Shown here piece by piece: positions 21,334 to 29,539 of a stretch of 64,000 bases of DNA; positions within the stretch are counted from its first letter, which is position 1, and the number at the start of each line of letters is the position of its first letter. A model generated the notes under the pieces. That model saw nothing but the letters and a program-made list of their open reading frames with translations. It made no database searches and had not been told where the DNA came from. Source of the stretch: Mycobacterium szulgai. Lineage in GTDB: Bacteria > Actinomycetota > Actinomycetes > Mycobacteriales > Mycobacteriaceae. Location: contig NZ_LQPW01000091.1 of NCBI RefSeq assembly GCF_002116635.1, forward strand, positions 1 to 64,000, given 5' to 3'. A program made the position numbers and the translations under genes.

Positions 21334-23589
21334 GTGGTGTCTTTGTTGGACCTCACTCTTCTTCCGTTTCGCATCGCTCGTCATATCGCCGACGCGGTGG
21401 TACATCCCGTCTCGCGCGCGCCGGCACCACCGGCCGAACTCGTCGTGGTCGACGGGATGCCCGAGGGCGTGCCGCCGGCTGCGCTGCGGCCGGAACCGTC
21501 ACTTCCGGTGCCGTCGGGATGGCCGTTTGGCGAGGACTTTCCGCGAACCTGCGGTACCGGCAGGGTCGCCGGCGGGGCGCTGTTCTGGACGGACTTCCTG
21601 TACGACGACCATGGAGCAACGGGCCTGCCGCTCGGGGATCTGAAGATCCAGGCGCCGCCGCACGGCACCTACGCCTATCCCGCTGGACCCGCGGCCAACA
21701 ACGGGGCCGACATCTTCCGGGTCGCGATCGGGCTTACCGAAACCCACACTTGGTGGCGGATCGACTGGAACACGCTAGTCGACGCGACAGTACCGATCGC
21801 CTTGTTTGCCTTCGACACCGACCGCGACCGTGCCGCGTCGGACGAGTGGCCGGCCGGGGCGGGCGTGCACTCCGCCGGTATCGACATGGCGCTGCTGGTT
21901 TCGGGTCGCAGCGCCCGGCTCATCGACTTGACCACGCAGGCGGTCACCCCGGTCGAGCTCAGTGTCGACCTGCCGGCACGGTCATTTGTTGCTCAGGTTC
22001 CGCGGTCTGTGCTGGAGCCGAATGGGACCTGGACAGTCCGGCTGGTCGCCGGACTGGCGAACGCCGCGGGTGACGGGTTCGCCGACGTGTCAGCGGCACA
22101 CGGCGCGTTGCCCGGCCAGCCCAACGTCTACAACGTCGCGTTCCGCACTCACGACCAGGAGAAGCAGCATCTGAACTTCTGGTCCGACGCGGCTCAGGCC
22201 GCCGCGTTGACCAGCGGCGACGTCTCCGAGTTCGCGGTCGCCGTGGTATGGGATCAGCTGGCGGCTCACCAGACGACGCCCGAGCCCGTGGTCACCGGGG
22301 CATCGACACGCTGGTACGTGTCCTCGGTCGAACTGGGCCAAGGTGTTGCCGAGGGCAGCGTGTTGGACACCAAGCCGCAATTTCTCGGGCGAGTGCAGCC
22401 GTATTCGGTGTGTCTGCCGTCGACGTATGCGCCTGGCCAGAAGTTGCCGCTGACGTTGCTGTTGCATTCGCTTGCCTTGGGGCAGTCCCAGTTCGCCGCG
22501 ATCGAACCGCGTTTGTTGCACGAGGTTTGTGAGACGCGCGGATCGGTCGTGGTGACGCCGTTGGCTCGGGGACCGTCAACGTGGTACCTCGACACCGGCG
22601 AGCTTGACGTCTGGGAGGCCTGGGCGCGGGCGGCCGAGCAGCTGGGCGCCGACCCGAATCGCACTGTGATTTCCGGTTATTCGATGGGTGGCTACGCGGC
22701 GTACAAGCTGGGGTTGAGCTATCCGGAGGTGTTTGCGCAAGCGGTTGTGTTGGCTGGTCCGCCGACGTGTGGGGTGCGGCTATGGCCCAACGTCGACATC
22801 CCGGCCAACCTCGATCTCGATACGCCGTGTGCCCGCGAAGGCGATACCTGGGAGCTGCTGCCGAATGCGCGCTGGCTTCCGTACGTGATCGCGCACGGTC
22901 TGGTCGACGAGTTGGTGCCGGTCGCCTCGGTTGCCGAGCAGGTGCTCGAATTCGATCGGCTGGGCTACCGATATCGGTTTACCGTCTATCCGCTCGAGGA
23001 TCACATCGCGTGGGTGTTTCATGACGAATTCGACGATCCGATTGCACACATGGGAACCGGTCTGCGCCAAGGGAATCCGGGCCACATCACGTTCGTGTGG
23101 TATCCGCAGTTGGTGCGGGCGAATCTGGGTATTGGGCCGCATCAGGTGTGGTGGCTGTCGGAACTTGTCGCAGATGCGGACGTGGTCGCTCGGCGCGGGG
23201 CCACCGCGCAGATCGACGCGCGGTCCTATGCCAGGCCGGACCCGACGCACACCACACGGCGACACCGCGGCTTCGTCCCGCACTTCGACCCGACGCCAGG
23301 GCTCTACACCGAGTTGGACTGGCGGGTAGGGGCGCCGGTCGGTGCGCTGCCTTATCTAACGCTGCGGCTCAAAGGCGTTGCGAGCTTTAGGGTGGACGTC
23401 GAACGGGCCGGGTTGGCGTCGCTGCCGTCATCGACCATTCAGGTGGCTACCGATACTGCCGTGCAGATCACGCTTGGCGGGTTGCCTGACCGGCTGGAGG
23501 TGCAGCTAGACGAGCAGCCGGCCGGGCCGACGGTTGCCGTGGCGCCGGGACGACACCGGATCACGCTGAATCAGCGGGCGCAGGCTTGA
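21334..23589 (+). CDS. Large alpha/beta hydrolase (prolyl oligopeptidase-like)
   Basis: A 751-residue protein beginning at tandem GTG codons. Residues 1-330 form a beta-rich region (phrases such as GGALFWTDFLYDDHG), and the second half (about 350-600) is an alpha/beta hydrolase with nucleophile motif GYSMGG (Ser450) and a likely His in the LEDHIAW stretch. No signal peptide is evident. It belongs to a group of large mycobacterial/actinobacterial serine hydrolases whose substrates are unknown; peptidase or esterase activity is inference. Its 3' end overlaps the convergent DUF5632-like gene by 19 bases. Confidence 0.85.
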   Translation: MVSLLDLTLLPFRIARHIADAVVHPVSRAPAPPAELVVVDGMPEGVPPAALRPEPSLPVPSGWPFGEDFPRTCGTGRVAGGALFWTDFLYDDHGATGLPLGDLKIQAPPHGTYAYPAGPAANNGADIFRVAIGLTETHTWWRIDWNTLVDATVPIALFAFDTDRDRAASDEWPAGAGVHSAGIDMALLVSGRSARLIDLTTQAVTPVELSVDLPARSFVAQVPRSVLEPNGTWTVRLVAGLANAAGDGFADVSAAHGALPGQPNVYNVAFRTHDQEKQHLNFWSDAAQAAALTSGDVSEFAVAVVWDQLAAHQTTPEPVVTGASTRWYVSSVELGQGVAEGSVLDTKPQFLGRVQPYSVCLPSTYAPGQKLPLTLLLHSLALGQSQFAAIEPRLLHEVCETRGSVVVTPLARGPSTWYLDTGELDVWEAWARAAEQLGADPNRTVISGYSMGGYAAYKLGLSYPEVFAQAVVLAGPPTCGVRLWPNVDIPANLDLDTPCAREGDTWELLPNARWLPYVIAHGLVDELVPVASVAEQVLEFDRLGYRYRFTVYPLEDHIAWVFHDEFDDPIAHMGTGLRQGNPGHITFVWYPQLVRANLGIGPHQVWWLSELVADADVVARRGATAQIDARSYARPDPTHTTRRHRGFVPHFDPTPGLYTELDWRVGAPVGALPYLTLRLKGVASFRVDVERAGLASLPSSTIQVATDTAVQITLGGLPDRLEVQLDEQPAGPTVAVAPGRHRITLNQRAQA

Positions 23590-25775
23590 AACCACGCGAA
23601 GTGATAGTTGGCTGACGCTTTGTCACCTGCGGCTAGTGCGTCGATGGCGGCTAGGAGTTGCCAGTTGCCGACGTCGTGGGCATCGATGTTCTCGGGGTAG
23701 CTGTCGAGCACTTTGGCGCTCGTTGTTGCCAGATGCTCACGTAGGATGGCGATTTCGGAGTCCAGCACGCCGGTGCCCGCGCAGGCGGCCTTGGCCAGCG
23801 TGTGGGCTAAACGCGGTAGCCCATCGCGCCACTGCGTGGCTTGGCTTAATTCCCAGGCGAATTCGTCGATAGTCTCGGCTTGGCGGGGCCGAGGTGAGGT
23901 TGCCAGTGGTTCGTCCTCGTCGGGCACATGATGTATCGGGGTGTAGGCCTCAGCGATATTGATTTCGCCGAGCAAGGCTTCCAGATTGCCGCTGCGACGC
24001 GCGGGTTGCAGGAGTGTGACCGCGGCGGGGAGTGCGATGCCCGGTGGAATCCATCCGCTGGCCAAATCGGTTGCGAGGACGGTGGTGTTGTCCGCGCGGT
24101 TGCCGGCCGCCCACGCGAGTCGAGGTTGTTGACGGGCCACCGTGATGACGATCTTCCGTAAGCGGGCCCGCTCGGTCGCGTCGGCCGACGCTGTCCCGGC
24201 GACGGCTCCGCTGGCGGTGGCAACGACGGCTTGGGCGCCTACGTTCGAGGGTGGTGTCGAACTGGTTGGTGGCGGCGCTTGGCGGACGACCGGGGGGTGA
24301 TTTGTGCTGGCTTGGCCCGCGGCAGGGTGTACTGGCGCCGAACTCGGTGTAGCGGGTAGTGGCGGCGGCGATGGTGGTGGTGCGGCTGGCGTTGTTGTTG
24401 GCACTGCGGGTCGTAAGTCGGCGCCGTAGGTCGGTAGCGGCCCAGCGGCGGACGGTATGGGCTGGGTCGGGTTTGGTGCCAGTGATGCGGCCACGATTGG
24501 CGGTGAGGGAGCTTCGGGGACGGGTGCATGTTGGACAGGTGGAGGCGAGTCGAACGCTGGCGCATGCACCGGACTGCTAATGCCCGCGGACGGTGCAGTT
24601 GGTGGAGTCGACGATAGCTGCGATTCTGTGTGCGACAACGGACTCGTCGGTACGGCATTGCCGGGTGCGGAAAAGGGCGCGCCGGATTCCATTCCCTTGT
24701 TGAAGCTTTGCATTAACTCGGCGGGTTCGCTGTATGTTGTCGCCGCCGAGGACAAGTGACTGCTTGCTCCTAATTCTGTGGTTGGAAGCGTCACCGGAGC
24801 ACTGTACGACGAAGACATAGTCGGTATCGCTGGCGATTGGTGCGGCACGCCTAATGCCGGCGGATTGACGGGCGAGGCAGCAGGCGGAGGGATGTCGGAT
24901 CCGATTGTTGAGGGAGGCTGAAAGCGTGCGCTGCTGAAGGCTGGCGAGACGCCCATCTGCGAGCCGATCATTGAACCCTGGCTGTTCCCGGCCTGCGCTA
25001 CAGAAATAGGCGTCGCCGAGCCGAATGCCTGTGTCGTGCCAGTGGCGGAGCCGAGGTCGGTGCGGTTGACGTGTTCGCCGGGATGTGGCGGTCCAGCTGT
25101 TGCAGGCGGTGTCCGAAAGGCAGACGTGATGCCCATGGGCGACCCCTCGCCCTCGAGGACGTCCTTAACTTGTTTCTCCAGGTCCTCTTCTCCACTGCCT
25201 TGCCGGAAAAGGTTTACAACGTCAATACCCTGTGATTCCGCGAATTGACGGGCCGACGGTACTAGGTGCTCCTCGGTAAGGATCGTTTGCATCGCGTCGA
25301 AAACGCTGCCGCCACACTTCGCCGCGGCAACGTTGGCCATGCCGCGGTATCTGTGGATCGCCGCGACGATCTTTCCTACCTTAGTTTCGACAGGCTCTTT
25401 TTTAGCCTGTATTTCCTTAATCTCGTTGTTACCTTCTTCGGCCAAGCTGCTCAGGTCGTGACGAAGGGCTGACACGCTATTGTAGGCAGTTTTATATGCA
25501 CTTTTCTTTATTGCATTCTTTCTTGCCACGTGTCGAGCATGATCTTCGCCCTGTTGGAAGGTGGTTCGGAGGTCTTCTGCGGTGTAGCCGCGCTGATCGA
25601 TAAGAGCACCGGTTTGTGCTCCATGCAGAGACTCCGCAAAATTTGTGAATTGAATTGTTGCAGTCTTACGATTACTATTGCCGCGATCGAGCGCAATTAT
25701 GTCTTGATCATCCGGCCATTGATCGCCGACGAGTATCAGGGACCACTCTCCCGGAGGAAAAGGGGTCACCTGCAC
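23571..25775 (-). CDS. ESX-linked protein with DUF5632/DUF5631-like C-terminus (Rv2082/Rv3899c-like)
   Basis: A 734-residue protein from GTG 25775. An N-terminal region of about 200 residues is helical and charged, with lower G+C. Residues about 210-500 are a Pro/Ser/Ala-rich low-complexity linker. The C-terminal 230 residues hold conserved phrases (RQQPRLAWAAGNRADNTTVL, WELSQATQWRDGLPRLAHTL, NWQLLAAIDALAAGDKASAN) that I recall from the Rv0029/Rv2082/Rv3899c family, assigned to DUF5632 and DUF5631. That family sits in the cpnT operon and related loci. Role unknown, probably in surface presentation or secretion of the linked toxin. It overlaps the upstream membrane gene by 10 bases. Confidence 0.85.
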   Translation of the reverse strand: MQVTPFPPGEWSLILVGDQWPDDQDIIALDRGNSNRKTATIQFTNFAESLHGAQTGALIDQRGYTAEDLRTTFQQGEDHARHVARKNAIKKSAYKTAYNSVSALRHDLSSLAEEGNNEIKEIQAKKEPVETKVGKIVAAIHRYRGMANVAAAKCGGSVFDAMQTILTEEHLVPSARQFAESQGIDVVNLFRQGSGEEDLEKQVKDVLEGEGSPMGITSAFRTPPATAGPPHPGEHVNRTDLGSATGTTQAFGSATPISVAQAGNSQGSMIGSQMGVSPAFSSARFQPPSTIGSDIPPPAASPVNPPALGVPHQSPAIPTMSSSYSAPVTLPTTELGASSHLSSAATTYSEPAELMQSFNKGMESGAPFSAPGNAVPTSPLSHTESQLSSTPPTAPSAGISSPVHAPAFDSPPPVQHAPVPEAPSPPIVAASLAPNPTQPIPSAAGPLPTYGADLRPAVPTTTPAAPPPSPPPLPATPSSAPVHPAAGQASTNHPPVVRQAPPPTSSTPPSNVGAQAVVATASGAVAGTASADATERARLRKIVITVARQQPRLAWAAGNRADNTTVLATDLASGWIPPGIALPAAVTLLQPARRSGNLEALLGEINIAEAYTPIHHVPDEDEPLATSPRPRQAETIDEFAWELSQATQWRDGLPRLAHTLAKAACAGTGVLDSEIAILREHLATTSAKVLDSYPENIDAHDVGNWQLLAAIDALAAGDKASANYHFAWFQACAR

Positions 25776-26332
25776 AAACCTTCGATAGTTAGAGTTGCCT
25801 CATCACCGGCCCGCAGTGTTGGTTCCATTTCGGAATCGGGTAGACCGTTGAGATAGTTGACGGTGAGTTCTTGGAAAACGTCAGTGAGTTTTCGGATTGT
25901 GGCCGCGAGTTCTTTTGGGGCGGCTGGTGCGTCAGCGAGTATGGTCCGAAGGTATTCGCTTCCTGCGAGCAGCGCCTGGCGCCCGTTAAGCGCGAACGCC
26001 AATTGCGCTGTCGGGTCATTGCCAATATCCCGAGCGGAACTCGCCTTGATTGCCTTATGCACTTTGCTATACGCAGCGCACACTTTGCTTTTGGCTTCCG
26101 CAACCTGCTGGCTTGAGTACGTAGATGCGGCGGGAGCAGGATGACTGGGCAGCGGTCGAAACCAGGCACCGATCGCCACTCCGGTCGCCACTAGAGCTAG
26201 CGCTAGCGATGCAATAGCCAGCCAGCGTGATGGCTGGTTAGGCCTGGACGGACCCGTAAACTGCCACTGGGGCGGCACAGGCGGCGGTGGGAGCACGTTC
26301 GACACGCGGTGGATCGTATCGTCTGTCCACAA
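25766..26332 (-). CDS. Small single-pass membrane protein of the ESX-linked toxin locus
   Basis: A 188-residue protein with a short Pro-rich cytoplasmic N-terminus (VLPPPPVPPQWQF), one transmembrane helix (about residues 37-58, WLAIASLALALVATGVAIGA) and an extracytoplasmic helical domain with two Cys (KVCAAYSKVH and the terminal GLCR). Such proteins are common in mycobacterial ESX-associated loci; in the cpnT operon the small membrane protein Rv3901c occupies the equivalent position, an analogy and not a proven homology. It overlaps the downstream gene, so the two are probably translated together. Confidence 0.8.
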   Translation of the reverse strand: MWTDDTIHRVSNVLPPPPVPPQWQFTGPSRPNQPSRWLAIASLALALVATGVAIGAWFRPLPSHPAPAASTYSSQQVAEAKSKVCAAYSKVHKAIKASSARDIGNDPTAQLAFALNGRQALLAGSEYLRTILADAPAAPKELAATIRKLTDVFQELTVNYLNGLPDSEMEPTLRAGDEATLTIEGLCR

Positions 26333-26411
26333 AATCGGTAGTCACCCCCTGTGAGCAGGCAATTGGCTCTCGCTGCCGTTGAAAACGTTTCATCTCCGAC
26401 TCGTCAGCCGA

Positions 26412-27371
26412 TCAACCGCTCCCGGTAGCACCGTCATCCTCGCGCTTCTCGTCACGAAGCAGGATGCGCCTAGTCGCGACCGGCTTGCCGTCGACGCGTT
26501 TAATCACGGCTGGGGTGGGCGGCGGCGTCGTGATTCGTCCTTGCACTGGAGCGCCGTTCTTTACCGTTGGCGCGACGATTCGTTTGGTATCCGGCTTCGC
26601 CTCGCTACCTGCTCCGCCCGCGCCGTGCATGCCGCCGCCCGGTGGCATCATCGGCATCGCCCCCATACCGCCCCGCGGCCCAGTCGACGGCTCCGGTGCG
26701 CTCGGCGGCGCTACTGATGTTGCATGCGACGCTGCTGGAACGGTGCCGGCGGAAGGCGTTGGCGGTGGACCGAGCATCGCTGTTGGTGTTGTGGTGTCAA
26801 TGCCCGCCCCTCCGGAGGCTCCACCCCCGCCCGCGCCGCCTATCTCGCCGACACCTCGACCCAGCTCACTTTCGGCACCGAGCAATTCACCAGGTGTTGC
26901 CTCGCCGGCACCCGCTCCGTGCTGCAGCATGCCCATTCCCATCTGCATGGCCTGTTGACCGGCCTGAGCGACTTGCTGCGGGATTTGGCTCAGTGGTTGT
27001 AACGCCCCTCCCAGCGCCCCAGCGATTCCGCCTGCGATGCCAGATGCCATTTGAGGCATTTGTTGAAGCATCTGGGCCATCTGTCCAGAGTTGCCGACGC
27101 TGGCCAACTGTGCGGCCGCTTGATCTTCGTTGGCCGGAAACTTAGTCAAGGCATCGCTGGTCTTGGCCTGGCGTTCGTCGTGTCCAGCTTGTGCTTCGCC
27201 GTTGTCTGTGGCGTCGCCGCCGTTGGCGGCGGCGCCCAGCGCCCTCAGTAACTGGCTGATATTCGAGTGACCGGTCGCCAGCTGGTCGGGTGTGACTACC
27301 GGTGGAGGCGGTATTCCGAGCAGCTGCGATAGCTGGTCGAGGATGATCCGTACTTCGTCGTCCCCGCTCAT
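26412..27371 (-). CDS. Gly/Met/Pro-rich ESX-associated protein (Rv2083/Rv0026-like)
   Basis: A 319-residue protein from ATG 27371, preceded by a good ribosome site (GGAAGG). The N-terminal third is helical; a Gln/Met/Gly-rich amphipathic stretch follows (AQMLQQMPQMASGIAGGIAG, then repeats of the type QAGQQAMQMGMG), like segments of EspB- and PPE-related ESX substrates. A Gly/Ala/Pro-rich linker leads to a basic conserved tail (KRIVAPTVKNGAPVQGRITT, RRILLRDEKRED). I recall similar tails in Rv2083-type proteins. No enzymatic motif. It probably functions with the neighbouring 188- and 734-residue proteins. Confidence 0.82.
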   Translation of the reverse strand: MSGDDEVRIILDQLSQLLGIPPPPVVTPDQLATGHSNISQLLRALGAAANGGDATDNGEAQAGHDERQAKTSDALTKFPANEDQAAAQLASVGNSGQMAQMLQQMPQMASGIAGGIAGALGGALQPLSQIPQQVAQAGQQAMQMGMGMLQHGAGAGEATPGELLGAESELGRGVGEIGGAGGGGASGGAGIDTTTPTAMLGPPPTPSAGTVPAASHATSVAPPSAPEPSTGPRGGMGAMPMMPPGGGMHGAGGAGSEAKPDTKRIVAPTVKNGAPVQGRITTPPPTPAVIKRVDGKPVATRRILLRDEKREDDGATGSG

Positions 27372-27374
27372 CAA

Positions 27375-28051
27375 TTCCTTCCACGCGTCTGAGGTCTGGT
27401 TAGCGTGCCCGAAACCAGGTAGAGGTCAGAGACAACCCGCGCATACGAGCGCCACGGACCAGCGGCCCCGGTGCCAGGCGACCATGCTATCGCCCTTTGT
27501 TCCACGTCGTTATTCAACTTTGCTGATTTTTGACGGGCGTTAGGTTTCTGCTATCTGCCAGCGAATATGGATAGTGCCCTAGTTTTTAACAGTTTGCTGT
27601 GGATGCCCTACCGGCCGGACAAGAGATCGGCAGGGCGACGAAATCGGCGGGATGCGCACCCTTGTCAAATATCGCTGATGCGATGGTAGCGTTTGCGGTG
27701 CTTGATCGGCCTGGACTGCAAAGTCCTTGAGCGGGGCAAAACCTATGCACGGCAACCGCGTTGGAGGCCTTAACCTTCCTGCTCCGGCGGCGGCGATAAC
27801 ATACCGGACGATGGGAACCACACGGGCTGCGGCCGGGTGCCTGCTTGTGCAACGATTGCTTTTGAGCTGATCGGTCGCCATACGGGCGGGTTCATGCCTG
27901 GCCGAAAATGATCCTCGGTTTGCAAGCGCCATCTTTTCAAGTGGTGAGTACCTTTCACGGTCTACAATGGAGTCAATGCCCAACATTCTCCGAATTGGCT
28001 GCGTAGGAAATGTTCGTTTGACTTGCCAAGCGAGGTCTGGTCTCAATATCG
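27375..28051. other. Intergenic stretch without a convincing gene
   Basis: About 680 bases between the third immunity-like gene and the Gly/Met/Pro-rich gene. The only long frame (27579-28046, minus) has no recognisable family and a composition unlike its neighbours. G+C is visibly mixed, with A/T-rich patches near 27480-27600 and 27940-28050. Because it abuts an array containing a displaced toxin tip, it may hold decayed remnants of earlier cassettes, but I could not match any piece to the toxin or immunity proteins here. Confidence 0.5.
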
Positions 28052-28468
28052 CTATCGGTTACCGTACATTACTAGAATACCGGCATGCGCTGTCTCATAG
28101 TGCTTAACGATGCGATCCTTCACCCATTGCACGGGATCTTCATATGCATTAGCTTCGGCTATCGCAATTCTTAGGCGCTCTTGCGGTGAGACGTTTGGTC
28201 GTTTCGAGAACTTAGTGATGTAGTGCCATCGCATGCTCGTCAAACCGAATTCGTTTGGTGCTTCTAGCGGAGCAATCATGCAGTTCACTTCACCCTCGCG
28301 GGAACAGTCAAATATCTGCATTTTGCAATCAAAGGATCTGTAGTAGACGATATGCCGTTCAATCCCGCCTTCATCCGGAGTGTCGTCGACCTCGTCCAGA
28401 ATGAAACCAAGTTCTGCTAGTAATGGCCCCAGTGTCGTTTCAACATGTGTAGAAAATTTGACAGTCAT
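28052..28468 (-). CDS. Immunity-like protein 3 of the toxin array
   Basis: A 138-residue acidic protein from ATG 28468 (MTVKFSTHVETTLGPLLAEL). This start overlaps the stop of the orphan toxin tip as ATGA, exactly like the intact toxin/immunity junction. An earlier in-frame start at 28495 lies inside the tip and is rejected. It shares with the two upstream paralogs the motifs YRSxDCKxQI and MIAPLxAPNxFG, and the N-terminal pattern GPLLAELGF. No signal peptide. The likely role, by position and pattern, is cytosolic neutralisation of a toxin tip that is now mostly lost. Function is inferred. Confidence 0.75.
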   Translation of the reverse strand: MTVKFSTHVETTLGPLLAELGFILDEVDDTPDEGGIERHIVYYRSFDCKMQIFDCSREGEVNCMIAPLEAPNEFGLTSMRWHYITKFSKRPNVSPQERLRIAIAEANAYEDPVQWVKDRIVKHYETAHAGILVMYGNR

Positions 28469-28599
28469 CGTTCTCCGCCTCCCGCATAAATCCATGCGTC
28501 TCCGACTCGTTTATACCCATATCCGGCAGCATTGTCGTTGAGGAAGTTTATTTCCATCGCAGAGAACGCGTCGGGCGGCCCGCCGCCAGCATCGCCTCC
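28465..28599 (-). pseudogene. Orphan toxin C-terminal tip
   Basis: Directly after the TAG of immunity-like gene 2, the same frame stays open for 44 codons to a TGA that overlaps the ATG of immunity-like gene 3. The last 35 residues align without gaps to the final 35 residues of the intact toxin: FSAMEINFL against FSAKEIEFL, then GYGY against TYGY, then VGDAWI against VGDSWI (18 identities by my count). There is no upstream toxin body and no proper start. It is therefore a leftover 3' end of a second toxin allele, kept with its immunity gene. Confidence 0.82.
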
Positions 28600-28998
28600 C
28601 TATTGCTTAGGCCCCGACAGCAGCGCATCGCAAGCAGCTTCAAAATGTAGATCGAAGAGCGCCTCGAGCCAGGACATTACTGTGTTATCGTCGACGTCAA
28701 GCCCAGGCGTCGGCAAGTCATCATGTACCCCACTCAGTAATAGCATGAACTGCCATTTCTCTGACCGGTTCAGCAGTCCGAATTCGTTCGGCGCATCGAG
28801 TGGCGCGAGCATGAAGTCTATCCCGCCATCCCTGGCGGACCAGCAAATCTGAAGTTTGCAGTCAGCACTGCGATAGAACATCACCCAAGCACCGCGCTCG
28901 CCATACACGATATCGGCGTCGACCTCTTCGAGCTCAAAGCCACGAGCAGTGAGTAAGGGGCCCAGGTGCATGTTTATCTCACGGGGCGTATTACCCAT
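28600..28998 (-). CDS. Immunity-like protein 2 of the toxin array
   Basis: A 132-residue protein (ATG 28998), paralogous to the genes on both sides: GPLLTARGFELEEVD near the start, YRSADCKLQI and MLAPLDAPNEFG in the middle. The C-terminal third differs from the other two. The ATG shares one base with a TAA of a short open stretch upstream, but that stretch does not resemble a toxin tip. G+C is lower than in flanking genes. Presumed to protect against a toxin allele no longer encoded here. Confidence 0.75.
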   Translation of the reverse strand: MGNTPREINMHLGPLLTARGFELEEVDADIVYGERGAWVMFYRSADCKLQICWSARDGGIDFMLAPLDAPNEFGLLNRSEKWQFMLLLSGVHDDLPTPGLDVDDNTVMSWLEALFDLHFEAACDALLSGPKQ

Positions 28999-29095
28999 TA
29001 CAAAACCAGAAGCGCCTGGCCGCCCACGAGAGCTTCATTGTCCTCCACATTGGCTAATCACACAAGCTTTCAATGCAGAGCCGCGCAAAAATTTC

Positions 29096-29539
29096 TTAGT
29101 GGCCCGAGTTTCGATACTCGGATCTGTTCATTTCAAGAATACCGCTGCGCGCTGCGGGAAAATATCTCTTAATGCGACCGCGCACCCATTCAAGTCGCTG
29201 ACGAATGGTTGGAAAATTGCTCGGCAATTTATCCTCTATGACCTCTTCGCGCGGAACCCCCTGTTTTATAGCCAACATGACAAGGTACTGCCACGTTCTA
29301 GAACGATCGTAAGGACCGAATACATTTGGCGCGTCGAGTGGAGCGATCATACAGTTAACCGAAGCGTCGCGCCGTGAATCGTAAATTTGGATCTTGCAAT
29401 CCTTCGAACGAAAATAAACGGCAGCGCCCGTCGGGCCGTCTTCATCCACGTTATCGTCGTGCCCATCCATCTGAAAACCGAGCTCATTCAATAAGGGCTC
29501 GACGATTAATCCAACTTCAGCCAAAAATTCCTTTGTCAT
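29096..29539 (-). CDS. Immunity-like protein 1, cognate to the adjacent toxin
   Basis: A 147-residue cytosolic protein whose ATG overlaps the toxin stop (ATGA), the classical arrangement for a toxin followed by its immunity gene. It carries FRSKDCKIQI and MIAPLDAPNVFG, shared with the two downstream paralogs, plus a basic C-terminal third (RLEWVRGRIKRYF). No family name is recognised. By analogy with CpnT and its antitoxin IFT, it should bind and block the toxin domain in the producer cell; this is inference from position and overlap. Confidence 0.8.
   Translation of the reverse strand: MTKEFLAEVGLIVEPLLNELGFQMDGHDDNVDEDGPTGAAVYFRSKDCKIQIYDSRRDASVNCMIAPLDAPNVFGPYDRSRTWQYLVMLAIKQGVPREEVIEDKLPSNFPTIRQRLEWVRGRIKRYFPAARSGILEMNRSEYRNSGH

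Noticed and set aside
27579..28046. 155-codon minus-strand frame in the gap after the immunity array
   Set aside because: No recognisable family, no convincing ribosome site, and another minus-strand frame over the same bases is open for 88 codons; it looks like chance openness.
28999..29095. Possible second orphan toxin tip upstream of immunity-like gene 2
   Set aside because: A short frame (NVEDNEALVGGQALLVL) ends in TAA sharing one base with the ATG, but it shows none of the FSAxEI, GY or VGDxWI landmarks of the toxin tip.
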